Under the pieces are notes generated by a model. It ran no database searches and had not been told where the DNA came from. It was given only the letters and a program-made list of their open reading frames with translations. From positions 27,468,987 through 27,532,986 of the forward strand of contig CP136063.1 of assembly GCA_032622095.1 (NCBI GenBank): a stretch of 64,000 nt of DNA, in the 5' to 3' direction. The DNA comes from Siphonodentalium dalli. Lineage: Eukaryota; Mollusca; Scaphopoda; Gadilida; Siphonodentaliidae. Positions 28,690 through 40,828 of the stretch are shown here, one piece after another; positions within the stretch are counted from its first letter, which is position 1, and every line of letters starts with the position of its first letter. The position numbers and the translations under genes were made by a program.

Positions 28690-29060
28690 ATTAAACATCG
28701 ATATTTAACCTTGAGTTATTCATGACGGGCACTGATTATCTGTTCTGGAGATCATAATTAAACATCGTTATTTAACCTGGAGTTCTCATAACGGGCAATG
28801 ATTATCTGTTCTGGAGACCATAATTAAACATCGATATTTAATCTTGAGTTATTCAAAACGGGCAATGATTATCTGTTCTGGAGACCGTAATTTAATATCG
28901 ATATTTAACCTTGAGTTATTCAAAACGGTCAACGATTATCTGTTCAGAAGGCCATAATTAAATATCGATATTCAACCAGGAGTTCCTCATGGCGGGCACT
29001 GATTACCTGTTCTGGAGACCATAATTAAACATCGATATTTAACCTGGAGTTCTCATGACG
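28690..29060 (+). repeat. Second half of a 932-bp (14-monomer) duplication
   Basis: This tract repeats about 27,760-28,128 at +932 bp. It shares CATCGTTATTTAACC, TCAAAGCGGGC or TCAAAACGGGC, GACCGTAATTTAATATCG, GGTCAACGATTATC, TTCAGAAG and TTCAACCAGGAGTTCC in the same order. The copy stops at the inverted segment that begins at 29,071. Beyond it the older order resumes (GTTCCTCACGACGGGCAG at 29,429 matches 28,317) but with an offset of 1,112, so about 180 bp were added around the inversion. Confidence 0.8.
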
Positions 29061-29070
29061 GGCACTGATT

Positions 29071-29157
29071 GTCATTGCCCGTTATGAATAACTCAAGGAT
29101 AAATATGGATCTTTAATTATGGTCTCCAGAACAGATAACCATTGCCCATTATGAATA
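29071..29157 (-). repeat. Inverted satellite segment (about 1.3 monomers)
   Basis: Read on the minus strand this is TTATTCATAATGGGCAATGG, then TTATCTGTTCTGGAGACC, ATAATTAAAGATCCATATTT, ATCCTTGAGTTATTCATAAC and GGGCAATGAC: one full monomer plus about 20 bp, with four differences from its nearest class. It is the only minus-strand satellite segment I found in 64 kb. The flanks, CACTGATT on the left and ATCTGTTC on the right, would join seamlessly as an ordinary plus-strand monomer. The inverted piece therefore looks inserted, not flipped in place. Confidence 0.95.
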
Positions 29158-29170
29158 ATCTGTTCTCATG
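29158..29170 (+). other. Collapsed monomer at the inversion's right flank
   Basis: Directly right of the inverted segment, CTGTTCTCATGAC joins the GTTCT of CTGTTCTGGAG to the GTTCT of GAGTTCTCATG in the same monomer class, removing about 41 bp between them. The shared GTTCT is a 5-bp microhomology. An inverted insertion next to a microhomology deletion is typical of a single template-switching event. Confidence 0.75.
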
Positions 29171-29559
29171 ACAGGCAATGATTATCTGTTCTGGAGACCG
29201 TAATTAAAGATCGATATTTATCCTTGAGTTATTCATGACGACCACTGATTATCTGTTCTGGAGACCATAATTAAACATCGATATTTAACCTTGAGTTATT
29301 CATGACGGGAAATGACTATCTGTTCTGGAGATCGTAATTAAATAACGATATTTAACCTGGAGTTATTCATGACGGGCACTGATTATCTGTCCAGGAGACC
29401 ATAATTAAACATCGATATTTAACCTGTAGTTCCTCACGACGGGCAGTGATTATCTGTTCTGGAGACCATAATTAGACATCGATATTTAACATGGAGTTCT
29501 CATGGCGGGCACTTTATTATCTGTTCTGGAGACCATTATTAAACATCGATATTTAACCA

Positions 29560-31780
29560 GGAGTTCTCATGACGGGCACTGATTATCTGTTCTGGAGACC
29601 ATAACTAAATATCGATATTTAACCTGGAGTTATTCATGACGGGCACTGATTATCTGTTCTGGAGACCGTAACTAAATATCGATATTTAACCTGGAGTTAT
29701 TCATGGCGGGCACTGGTTATATGTCCTGGAGACCATAATTAAACATCGATATTTAACCTGGAGTTCTCATGACGGGCACTGATTATCTGTTCTGGAGACC
29801 ATAATTAAACATCGGTATTTAACCTGGAGTTCTCATGACGAGCAAAGATGATCTGTTCTGGAGACCATAATTAAAGATTGGTATTTAACATGGAGTTATT
29901 CATGACGGGCACTGATTATCTGTTCTGGACTTCATAATAATATATAACCTTGAGTTATTCACAACGGACAATGATTATCTGTTCTGGAGACAATAATTAA
30001 ATATCGATATTTATCCTTGAGTTATTCAAAACGGGCAATGATTAATTGTTCTGGAGACCGTAACTAAATATCGATATTTAACCTGGAGCTCTCATGACCG
30101 ACACTGATCATCTGTTCTGGAGACCATGATTAAACATCGATATTTAACCTGGAGTTATTCATAACGGGCAATGATTATCTGTTCTGGAGACCATGATTAA
30201 AGATCGATATTTATCCTTGAGTTATTCATAACGGGCAATGAATATCTGTTCATGAGACCATAATTAAACATCGATGATTAACCTGGAGTTATTCATAACG
30301 GGCAATGATTATCTGTTCTGGAAACCACAATTAAAGATCGATATTTAACCTTCAGTTATTCAAAACGGGCAATGATTATATGTTCTGGAGACGATAATTA
30401 AACATCGATATTTAACCTGTAGTTCTCATGACGGGCAATGATTATCTGTTCTGGAGACCGTAATTAAAGATCGATATTTAACCTGGAGTTATTCAGGACG
30501 ACCACTGATGATCTGTTCTGGAGACCATAATTAAACATATATATGTAACCTGGAGTGCTCATGACGGGCAATGATTATATGTTCTGGAGACCGTAATTAA
30601 AGATCGATATTTAACCTGGAGTTATTCATGACGAGCAATGATTATCTGTCCTGGAGACCATAAATAAAGATCGATATTAAACCTGCAGTTATTCACGACG
30701 AGCACTGATTATCTGTTTTGGATACCATAATTAAACATCGATATTTAAGCTGGAGTTCTTCATGGCGGGCAATGATTATCTGCTTTGGAGACCACAATTA
30801 AACATTGATATTTAACCTTGAGTTATTCATGACGATCACTGATTATCTGTTGTGGAGACCATAATTAAACATCGATATTTAACCTTGAGTTATTCACGAC
30901 GGGCACTGAATATCTGTTCTGGAGATCACAATTAAACATCGATATATAACCTTGAGTTATTCATAACGGGCAATGATTATCTGCTCTAGAGACCATCATT
31001 AAAGATCGATATTTAACCTTGAGTTATTCATGACGGGCACTGATTATCTGTCCAGGAGATCATAATTAAACATCGACATTTAACCTGGAGTTCCTCACGA
31101 TGGGCAGTGATTATATGTTCTGGAGACTATAATTAAACATCGATATTTAACCTGGAGTACTCATGACGGGCAATGATTATCTGTTGTGGAGACCATAAGT
31201 AAACATCGATATTTAACCTTTAGTTATTCATGACGGGCAATGATTATCTGTTCTGGAGACCATAATTAAACATCGATATTTAACCTGGAGTTCTCATGAC
31301 GGGCACTGATTATCTGCTCTGGAGACCATAACTAAATATCGATATTTAACCTGGAGTTATTCATGACGGGCACCGATTATCTGTCCTGGAGACCATAATT
31401 AAACATCGATATTTAACCAGGAGTTATCATGCCGGGCACTGATTATGTGTTCTGGAGTCCGTAAATAAAGATTTATATTTAACCAGGTTTCTCATGACGG
31501 GCACTGATTGTCTGTTCTGGAGACCATAACTAAATATCGATATTTAACCTGGTGTTATTCATGACGGGCACTGATTATCTGTTCTGGAAACCATAACCAA
31601 ACATCGATATTTAACCTGGAGTTCTCATGACGGAAACTGATTATCTGTTCTGGAGACCATAATTAAACATTGTTATTTTACCTGTAGTTCTCATGACGGG
31701 CACTGATAATCTGTTCTGGGGACCATAATTAAACATCGATATTTACCCTGGCGTTCTCATGACGGGCACAGATTATCTGT
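29560..31780 (+). repeat. Domain II ~3.1-kb HOR, copy 2
   Basis: The same monomer order as copy 1 is present with the CAAAACGGGC anchor at 30,361 (offset 3,106). The order is fuller: GATGATCTG monomer at about 29,845, GGACTTCATAATAATATAT deletion monomer, CTCTCATGACCGACACTG, then the shared anchors, then GATTATGTGTTCTGGAGTCC at about 31,441 and GGAAACCATAACCAAACATC at about 31,585. Confidence 0.7.
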
Positions 31781-31944
31781 TCTGGAGACCATAATTAAAC
31801 ATTGATATTTAACCTGTAGTTCTCATGACGGGCACTGATAATCTGTTCTGGGGACCATAATTAAACATCGATATTTACCCTGGCGTTCTCATGACGGGCA
31901 CAGATTATCTGGTCTGGAAACCATAATTAAACATCGATATTTAA
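31681..31944 (+). repeat. Tandem dimer duplication, 132 bp x 2
   Basis: The dimer formed by CCTGTAGTTCTCATG, GATAATCTGTTCTGGGGACC, then ATTTACCCTGGCGTTCTC and the GGCACAGATT monomer occurs at 31,681-31,812 and again at 31,813-31,944, an offset of 132 bp (two 66-bp monomers). The copies differ slightly (GATTATCTGTTCTGG against GATTATCTGGTCTGG, and CATTGTTATTT against CATTGATATTT just before). A third relative of the GATAATCTG/ACCCTGGCG pair lies near 32,500-32,570. Confidence 0.85.
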
Positions 31945-32639
31945 CCTGGAGTTATTCATGACGAGCAATGATGATCTGTTCTGGAGACCATAATTAAAGA
32001 TCGATATTTAACCTGGAGTTATTCATGACGACCACTGATTATCTGTTCTGGAGACCATAATTAAACATCGATATTTAACCTTGAGTTATTCATGACGGGC
32101 AATGATTATCTGTTCTGGAGATCGTAATTAAATATCGATATTTAACCTGGAGTTATTCATGACGGGCACTGGTTATCTGTTTTGGAGACCATAACTAAAT
32201 ATCGATATCTAACCTGGAATTATTCATGACGGGCACTGATTATTTGTTCTGGGGACCATAATTAAACATCGATATTTAACCTGGAATCCTGGTGTTCACA
32301 TGACGGGCACTGATTATCTGTTCTGGAGACCATAACTAAATATCGGTTATTTAACCTGTAGTTAATCATCAAGGGCACTGATTATCTGTTCTTGACTCCA
32401 TAATTAAACATCGATATTTAACCTTGAGTTATTCATGACTGGCAATGATTATCTGTTCTGGAGACCATAATTAAACATTGATATTTAACCTGTAATTCTC
32501 ACGACGGGCACTGATAATCTGTTCTGGGGACCATAATTAAACATCGATATTTACCCTGGCGTTCTCATGACGGGCAATGATTATCTGTTCTGGAGACCAT
32601 AATTAGACATCGATATTTAACCTGGAGTTCTCATGACGG

Positions 32640-34920
32640 GCAATGATTATCTGTTTTGGAGACCGTAATTAAAGATTGATATTTAACCTGGAGTTCTCAT
32701 GACGGGCACTGATTATCTGTTCTGGAGACCATAACTAAATATCGATATTTAACCTGGAGTTATTCATGACGGGCACTGATTATCTGTTCTGGAGACCATA
32801 ACTAAATATCGATATTTAACCTGGAGTTATTCATGGCGGGCACTGATTATCTGTCCTGGAGACCATAATTAAACATCGATATTTAACCTGGAGTTCTCAT
32901 GACGGGCAATGATTATCTGTTCTGGAGACCACGATTAAACATCGATATTTAACCTGGAGTTCTCATGACGGAAACGGATTATCTGTTCTGGAGGCCATAA
33001 CTAAATATCAATATTTAACCTGGAGTTCTCATGACGAGCAATGATGATCTGTTCTGGAGACCATAACTAAAGATTGGTATTTAACATGGAGTTATTCATG
33101 ACGGGCACTGATTATCTGTTCTGGACTCCATAATTAAACATCAATATATAACCTTGAGTTATTCATAACGGACAATGATTATCTGTTCTAGATACAATAA
33201 TTAAATATCGATATTTAACCTTGAGTTATTCAAAACGGGCAATGATTAATTGTTCTGGAGACCGTAACTAAATATCGATATTTAACCTGGAGCTCTCATG
33301 ACGGACACTGATCATCTGTTCTGGAGACCCTGAATAAACATCCATATTTAACCTGGAGTTATTCAAATCGGGCAATGATTATCTGTTCTGGAGACCATGA
33401 TTAAAGATCGATATTTATCCTTGAGTTATTCATAACGGGCAATGAATATCTGTTCAGGAGACCATAATTAAACATCGATATTTAACCTGGAGTTATTCAT
33501 AACGGGCAATGATTATCTGTTCTGGAAACCACAATTAAAGATCGATATTTAACCTTCAGTTATTCAAAACGGGCAATGATTATATGTTCTGGAGACGATA
33601 ATTAAACATCGATATTTAACCTCTAGTTCTCATGACGGGCAATGATTTTCTGTTCTGGAGACCGTAATTAAAGATCGATATTTACCTGGAGTTATTCAGG
33701 ACGACCACTGATTATCTGTTCTGGAGACCATAATTAAACATATATATCTAACCTGGAGTGCTCATGACGGGCAATGATTATATGTTCTGGAGACCGTTAT
33801 TTAAGATTGATATTTAACCTGGAGTTATTCATGACGAGCAATGATTATCTGTCCTGGAGACCATAAATAAAGATCGATATTAAACCTGGAGTTATTCACG
33901 ACGATCACTGATTATCTGTTCTGGATACTAAAATTAAACATCGATATTTAAGCTGGAGTTCTTCATGGCGGGCAATGATTATCTGCTTTGGAGAACACAA
34001 TTAAACATCGATATTTAACCTTGAGTTATTCATGACGAGCACTGATTATCTGTTGTGGAGACCATAATTAAACATCGATATTTAACCTTGAGTTATTCAC
34101 GACGGGCACTGAATATCTGTTCTGGAGATCATAATTAAATATCGATATTTAACCTGGAGTTCTCATAACGGGCAATGATTATCTGTTGTGGAGACCATAA
34201 TTAAACATCGATATTTAAGCTTGAGTTATTCATAACGGGCAATGATTATCTGCTCTGGAGACCATCATTAAAGATCGATATTTAACCTTGAGTTACTCAT
34301 AACGGACAATGATTATCTGTTCTGGAGACCGTAATTAAATATCGACATTTAACCTTGAGTTATTCATGACGGGCACTGATTATCTGTCCAGGAGATCATA
34401 ATTAAACATCGATATTTAACCTGGAGTTCCTCACGATGGGCAGTGATTATATGTTCTGGAGACCATAACTAAATATCGATATTTAACCTGGAGTTATTCA
34501 TGACGGGCACCGATTATCTGTCCTGGAGAACATAATTAAACATCGATATTTAACCAGGAGTTCTCATGCCGGGCACTGATTATGTGTTCTGGAGTCCGTA
34601 AATAAATATTTATATTTAACCTGGTTTCTCATGACGGGCACTGATTGTCTGTTCTGGAGACCATAACTAAATATCGATATTTAACCTGGAGTTATTCATG
34701 ACGGGCACTGGTTATCTGTTCTGGAAACCATAACCAAACATCGATATTTAACCTGGAGTTCTCATGACGGAAACTGATTATCTGTTCTGGAGACCGTAAT
34801 TAAAGATCGATATTTAACCTGGAGTTCTCATGACAGGCACTGATAATCTGTTCTGGGGACCATAATTAAACATCGATATTTAACCTGGAGTTCTCATGAC
34901 GGGCACAGATTATCTGGTCT
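32640..34920 (+). repeat. Domain II ~3.1-kb HOR, copy 3
   Basis: The CAAAACGGGC anchor lies at 33,565 (3,204 bp after copy 2). GATTATGTGT lies at 34,578 (3,137 bp after copy 2), followed by GGAAACCATAACCAAACATC near 34,724. Copies 2 and 3 are closer to each other than to copy 1. Offsets change along the unit, so small indels separate the copies. Confidence 0.7.
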
Positions 34921-35290
34921 GGAAACCATACTTAAACATCGATATTTAACCTGGAGTTATTCATGACGAGCAATGATGATCTGTTCTGGAGACCATAATT
35001 AAAAGTCGGCATTTAACCTGGAGTCATTCATGGCGGGCACTGATTATCTGTTCTGGACTCCATAATTAAACATCGATATTTATCCTTGAGTTATTCAAAA
35101 CGTGCAATGATTATCTGTTCTGGAGACAATAATTAAAGATCGATATTTAACCTTGAGTTATTCAAAACGGGCAATGATTATCTGTTCTGTAGACCGTAAT
35201 TATATATCGATATCAATCCTGTAGTTATTCATGACGGGCACTGATTATCTGTTCAGGAGACCATAATTAAACATCGATATTTAACCTGGA

Positions 35291-36026
35291 GTTCCTCTTG
35301 ACGAGCACTTTATTATCTGTTCTTGAGACCACAATTAAACATCGATATTTAACCTGGAGTTCTCATGACGGGCAATGAGTATCTGTTCTGGAGACCATAA
35401 ATAAATATCGTTATTTAACCTGGAGTTATTCATGACGGGCACCGATTATCTGTTCAGGAGACCATAATTAAACGTCTATATTTAACATGGAGTTATTCAT
35501 GACGGGCACTGGTTATCTGTTCTGAGGTCCATAATTAAACATCGATATTTAAATTTGAGTTATTCATAACGGGCAATGATTATCTGTTCTGGAGACAATA
35601 ATTAAAGATCGATATTTAACCTTGAGTTATTCAAAACGGACAATGATTATCTGTTCTGGAGACCATAATTAAATATCAATATTTAACCTGGAGTTCTCAT
35701 GACGGGCAATGAGTATCTGTTCTGGAGACCATAATTAAAGATCGATATGTTACCTTGAGTTATTCATAACGGGCAGTGATTATCTGTTCTGGAGACCATA
35801 ATTAAAGATCGATATTTAACCTTGAGTTATTCATAACGGGCAATGATTATCTGTTCTGGAGACCATAATTAAACATCGATAATTATCCTGAAATTATTCA
35901 TAACGGTCACTGATTATCTGTTCTGGAGACCATAATTAAACATCGATAATTATCCTGAAATTATTCATAACGGTCACTGATTATCTGTGCTGGAAACCAT
36001 AATTAAGGATCGATATTTAACCTGGA
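35291..36026 (+). repeat. Domain III 736-bp 11-monomer HOR, first copy
   Basis: This unit starts with the marker monomer GTTCCTCTTGACGAGCAC and contains, in order, ATAAATAAATATCG, AAACGTCTATATTTAAC, GAGGTCC, TTTAAATTTGAG, a GACAATAATT monomer, CGATATGTTACC, two ATAATTATCCTGAAATT monomers and AATTAAGGATCG. The marker recurs at 36,027, 36,229, 36,965, 40,911, 41,113 and 41,849. The spacings are 736 or 202 bp (11 or 3 monomers). Confidence 0.88.
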
Positions 36027-36228
36027 GTTCCTCTTGACGAGCACTTTATTATCTGTTCTTGAGACCACAATTAAACATCGATATTTAACCTGGAGTTATT
36101 CAAAACGGGCAATGATTATATGTTCTGGAGACATTAACTGAATATCGATATTTAACCAGGAGTTATTCATGACGGGCACTGATTATCTGTTCAGGAGACC
36201 ATAATTAAAAATCGATATTTAACCTGGA

Positions 36229-36964
36229 GTTCCTCTTGACGAGCACTTTATTATCTGTTCTTGAGACCACAATTAAACATCGATATTTAACCTGGAGTTC
36301 TCATGACGGGCAATGAGTATCTGTTCTGGAGACCATAAATAAATATCGTTATTTAACCTGGAGTTATTCATGACGGGCACCGATTATCTGTTCAGGAGAC
36401 CATAATTAAACGTCTATATTTAACATGGAGTTATTCATGACGGGCACTGGTTATCTGTTCTGAGGTCCATAATTAAACATCGATATTTAAATTTGAGTTA
36501 TTCATAACGGGCAATGATTATCTGTTCTGGAGACAATAATTAAAGATCGATATTTAACCTTGAGTTATTCAAAACGGACAATGATTATCTGTTCTGGAGA
36601 CCATAATTAAATATCAATATTTAACCTGGAGTTCTCATGACGGGCAATGAGTATCTGTTCTGGAGACCATAATTAAAGATCGATATGTTACCTTGAGTTA
36701 TTCATAACGGGCAGTGATTATCTGTTCAGGAGACCATAATTAAAGATCGATATTTAACCTTGAGTTATTCATAACGGGCAATGATTATCTGTTCTGGAGA
36801 CCATAATTAAACATCGATAATTATCCTGAAATTATTCATAACGGTCACTGATTATCTGTTCTGGAGACCATAATTAAACATCGATAATTATCCTGAAATT
36901 ATTCATAACGGTCACTGATTATCTGTGCTGGAGACCATAATTAAGGATCGATATTTAACCTGGA
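36229..36964 (+). repeat. Domain III 736-bp 11-monomer HOR, second copy
   Basis: The monomer order is identical to 35,291-36,026 and the length is exactly 736 bp. A three-monomer block (36,027-36,228, including the ACATTAACTGAATATC monomer) separates the two. A third, slightly eroded copy runs from 36,965 to about 37,696, ending without a following GTTCCTCTTG marker. Confidence 0.88.
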
Positions 36965-39634
36965 GTTCCTCTTGACGAGCACTTTATTATCTGTTCTTGA
37001 GACCACAATTAAACATCGATATTTAACCTGAAGTTCTCATGACGGGCAATGAGTATCTGTTCTGGAGACCATAAATAAATATCGTTATTTAACCTGGAGT
37101 TATTCATGACGGGCACTGATTATCTGTTCAGGAGACCATAATTAAACGTCTATATTTAACATGGAGTTATTCATGACGGGCACTGGTTATCTGTTCTGGA
37201 GTCCATAATTAAACATCGATATTTAAATTTGAGTTATTCATAACGGGCAATGGTTATCTGTTCTGGAGACAATAATTAAAGATAGATATTTAACCTTGGT
37301 TATTCAAAACGGACAATGGTTATCTGTTCTGGAGACCGTAATTACATATCGATATTTAACCTTGAGTTATTCATGACGGGCACTGATTATCCGTTCTGGA
37401 GACCATAATTAAACATCGATATTTAACCTGGAGTTCTCATGACGGGCAATGAGTATATGTTCTGAAGACCATAATTAAAGATCGATATGTTACCTTGAGT
37501 TATTCATAACGGGCAGTGGTTATCTGTTCTGGAGACCATAATTAAAGATCGATATTTAACCTTGAGTTATTCATAACGGGCCATGATTATCTGTTCTGGA
37601 GACCATAATTAAACATCGATAATTATCCTGAAATTATTCATAACGGTCACTGATTATCTGTGCTGGAGACCATAATTAAGGATCGATATTTAACCTGGAG
37701 TTCTCATGACGGGCAATGAGTATCTGTTCTGGAGACCATAATTAAAGATCGATATGTTACCTTGAGTTATTCATAACGGGCAATGAGTATCTGTTCTGGA
37801 GACCATAATTAAACATCGATATTTTACCTGGAGTTCTCATGATGTCCAATAAGAATCTGTTCTGGAGACGATAATTAAACATCGATATTTAACCTGGAGT
37901 TCTCATGGCGGGCAATGATTATCTGTTCTGGAGACCATAATTAAAGATCGATATTTAACCTGGAGTTCTCATGACGGGCAATGAGTATCTGTTCGGGAGA
38001 CCATACTTAAAGATCGATATTTTACCTTGAGTTATTCATAACGGGCAGTGATTATCTGTTCTGGAGACCATAATTAAAGATCGATATTTAACCTTGAGTT
38101 ATTCATAACGGGCAACGATTATCTGTTCTGGAAACCATAATTAAACGTCGATATGTTACCTTGAGTTATTCATAACGGGCGATGAGTATCTGTTCTGGAA
38201 ACCATAATTAAAGATCGACATTTAACCTGGAGTTATTCATGACGAGCACTCATTATCTGTTCTGGAAACGATAACTAAACATCGATATTTAACCTAGAGT
38301 TCTTCATGACGGGCAACGATTATCTGTTCTGGAGACCATAATTAAACATCGATATTTAACCTGGAGTTCTCATGACGGGCACAGATTATCTGTTCTGGAG
38401 ACCATAATTAAACATCGATATTTAACCTGGAGTTCTCATGATGTCCAATAAGAATCTGTTCTGCAGACGATAATTAAACATCGATATTTAACCTGGAGTT
38501 CTCATGGCGGGCAATGATTATCTGTTCTGGAGACCATAATTAAACATCGATATATAACCTGGAGTTCTCATGACGGGCAATGAGTATCTGTTCTGGAGAC
38601 GATAATTAAACATCGATATTTAACCTGGAGTTTTCATGACGGGCAGTGATTATCTGTTCTGGAGACGATAATTAAAGATCGATTTTTAACCTTGAGTTAT
38701 TCATGACGAGCATTGATTATCTGTGCTGGAGACCATAATTAAACATCGATATTTAACCAGGAGTTCTCACGACGGGCGATGATTACCAGTTCTGGAGACC
38801 ATAATCAAACATCGATATTTAACCTGGAGTTCTCATGGCGGGCAATGATTATCTGTTCTGGAGACCGTAATTAAACATCGATATTTAACCTTGAGTTATT
38901 CGTGACGTGCGCGTATTATCTGTTCTGGAGACAATAATTAAACATCGATATTTAACCTGGAGTTCTCATGACGGGCAATGATTATCTGTTCTGGAGACCG
39001 TAATTAAAGATCGATATTTAACCTGGAGTTATTCGTGACGAGCAATGATTATCTGTCCTGGAGACCACAAATAAACATCGATTTTTAGCCTGGAGTTTAT
39101 CATGACGAGCACTGATTATCTGTTCTGGAGACCATAATTAAACATCGATATTTAACCTGTAGTTCTCATGGCGGGCACTGATTTTCTTGTCTGGAAACCA
39201 TAATTAAACATCGATATTTAACCTGGAGTTATTCTTGACGGACAATGATGATCTGTTCTGGAGACCATAATTAAAGATCGGTATTTAACCTGGAGTTATT
39301 CATGACGGACACTGATTATCTGTTCTGGACTCCATAATTAAACATATATATGTAACCTGGTGTGCTCATGACGGGCAATGATTATCTATTCTGGAGACCG
39401 TAATAAAAGATCGATATTTAACCTGGAGTTATTCATTACGAGCAATGATTTTCTGTCCTGGAGACCACAAATAAACATCGATATTTAACCTGGAGTTATT
39501 CATGACGAGCACTGATTATCTGTTCTGGAGACCATAATTAAACATCGATATTTAAGCTGGATTTCTCATGACGGGCAATGATTATCTGTTCTGGAGACCA
39601 TAATTAAACTTCGATATTTAACCGTGAGTTATTC

Positions 39635-39693
39635 ATGACGAGCACTGATTCTGGAGACCATAATTAAACATCGATATTTAACCAGGAGTTCTC
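39635..39693 (+). repeat. 59-bp truncated monomer
   Basis: GCACTGATT is followed directly by CTGGAGACC, so seven bases (ATCTGTT) are missing between two TT ends. This gives a 59-bp monomer. The identical truncation occurs at 44,453-44,511, at the expected +4,818 offset, so it predates the 4,884-bp duplication. Confidence 0.9.
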
Positions 39694-39892
39694 ATGGCGG
39701 GCAATGATTATCTGTTCTGGAGACCATAATTAAACATCGATATATAACCTGGAGTTCTCATGACGGGCAATGAGTATCTGTTCTGGAGACGATAATTAAA
39801 CATCGATATTTAACCTGGAGTTATTCATGACGAGCACTGATTATCTGTGCTGGAGACCATAATTAAACATCGATATTTAACCAGGAGTTCTC

Positions 39893-39981
39893 ACGACGGG
39901 CAATGATTACCTGTTCTGGAGACAATAAGAATCTGTTCTGGAGACCGTAATTAAAGATCGATATTTAACCTGGAGTTATTG
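39893..39981 (+). repeat. 89-bp chimeric monomer
   Basis: CTGTTCTGGAGAC AATAAGAAT is followed by a second CTGTTCTGGAGACC, so the middle of the monomer is present twice. AATAAGAATCTG belongs to the GTCCAATAAGAATCTG class, so this looks like a join of two monomer classes. The same 89-bp chimera is at 44,711-44,799 in the second 4,884-bp copy. Confidence 0.85.
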
Positions 39982-40828
39982 ATGATGACCACTGATTATC
40001 TGTACTGGAGACCATAATTAAACATCGATATGTAACCTGGAGTTCTCATGACGGGCAATTATTATCTGTTCTGGAGACCGTAATTAAAAATCGATATTTA
40101 ACCTGGAGTTATTCATGACGAGCAATGATTATTTGTCCTGGAGACCACAAATAAACATCGATTTTTAACTTGGAGTTATTCATGACGAGCACTGATTATC
40201 TGGTCTGGAGACAATAATTAAACATCGATATTTAACCTGTAGTTCTTCATGGCGGGCAATGATTATCTGCTCTGGAGACCACAATTAAACATCGATATTT
40301 AACCTTGAGTTATTCATGACGGGTACTGATTATCTGTTCTGGAGACCATAATTAAACATCGATATTTAACCTGGAGTTCCTCGTGACGAGCACTTTATTA
40401 TCTGTTCTGGAGACCACAATTAAACATCGATATTTAACCTGGAGTTCTCATGGCGGGCAATGAGTATCTGTTCTGGAGACAATAAATAAATATCGTTATT
40501 TAACCTGGAGTTATTCATGACGGGCACTGATTATCTGTTCTGGAGACCATAATTAAACGTCTATATTTAACATGAAGTTATTCATGACGGGCACTGGATA
40601 TTTGTTCTGGAGTCCATAATTAAACATCGATATTTAAATTTGAGATATTCATAACGGGCAATGGTTATCTGTTCTGGAGACAATAATTAAAGATCGATAT
40701 TTAACCTTGGTTATTCAAAACGGACAATGATTATCTGTTCTGGAGACCGTAATTTAATATCGATATCTAACCTGGAGCTATTCATGACGGGCACTGATTA
40801 TCTGTTCTGGAGACCATAATTAAACATC

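Larger units (their letters stand above)
25273..35230 (+). repeat. Domain II: diverged, weakly ordered satellite
   Basis: Monomer order here is less regular and private substitutions and indels are more frequent than in flanking domains. Variants concentrated here include CAAAACGGGC and TTCAGGACGACC linkers, CATATATATGTAACC, and GATTTATATTT. One monomer near 29,936-29,945 lost about 8 bp around the ATCGAT core. Only a loose ~3.1-kb HOR can be followed. This fits an older part of the array that escaped recent homogenisation. No gene or foreign insert is seen. Confidence 0.8.
35945..40828 (+). repeat. Domain III 4,884-bp HOR, copy 1
   Basis: Marker monomers at 36,027, 36,229 and 36,965 recur at 40,911, 41,113 and 41,849, all at exactly +4,884. 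ATGTCCAATA at 38,441 recurs at 43,325. The right edge is in register: GCACTGATTATCTG and a normal monomer lead straight into ATAATTATCCTGAAATT of the next copy. Copy-specific substitutions exist, for example CTGCAGACG at 38,461 against CTGGAGACG. The pair is therefore older than the Domain I duplication. Confidence 0.9.

Noticed and set aside
29071..29157. Simple in-place inversion
   Set aside because: The plus-strand flanks CACTGATT and ATCTGTTC would be contiguous without the inverted piece, so an insertion of an inverted copy explains it better.
30500..30530. Hammerhead ribozyme core (CTGATGA near GGAGACC, and GGAAACC in other monomers)
   Set aside because: Most monomers read CTGATTA and GGAGACC. 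The bases between the two motifs (TCTGTTCTG) cannot form stem II, and I saw no flanking stems I or III.
25273..35230. A decayed gene or transposon hidden in the diverged Domain II
   Set aside because: Every stretch I read there is still recognisable monomer sequence. There are no terminal repeats, target-site duplications of an element, poly-A tails or long ORFs.
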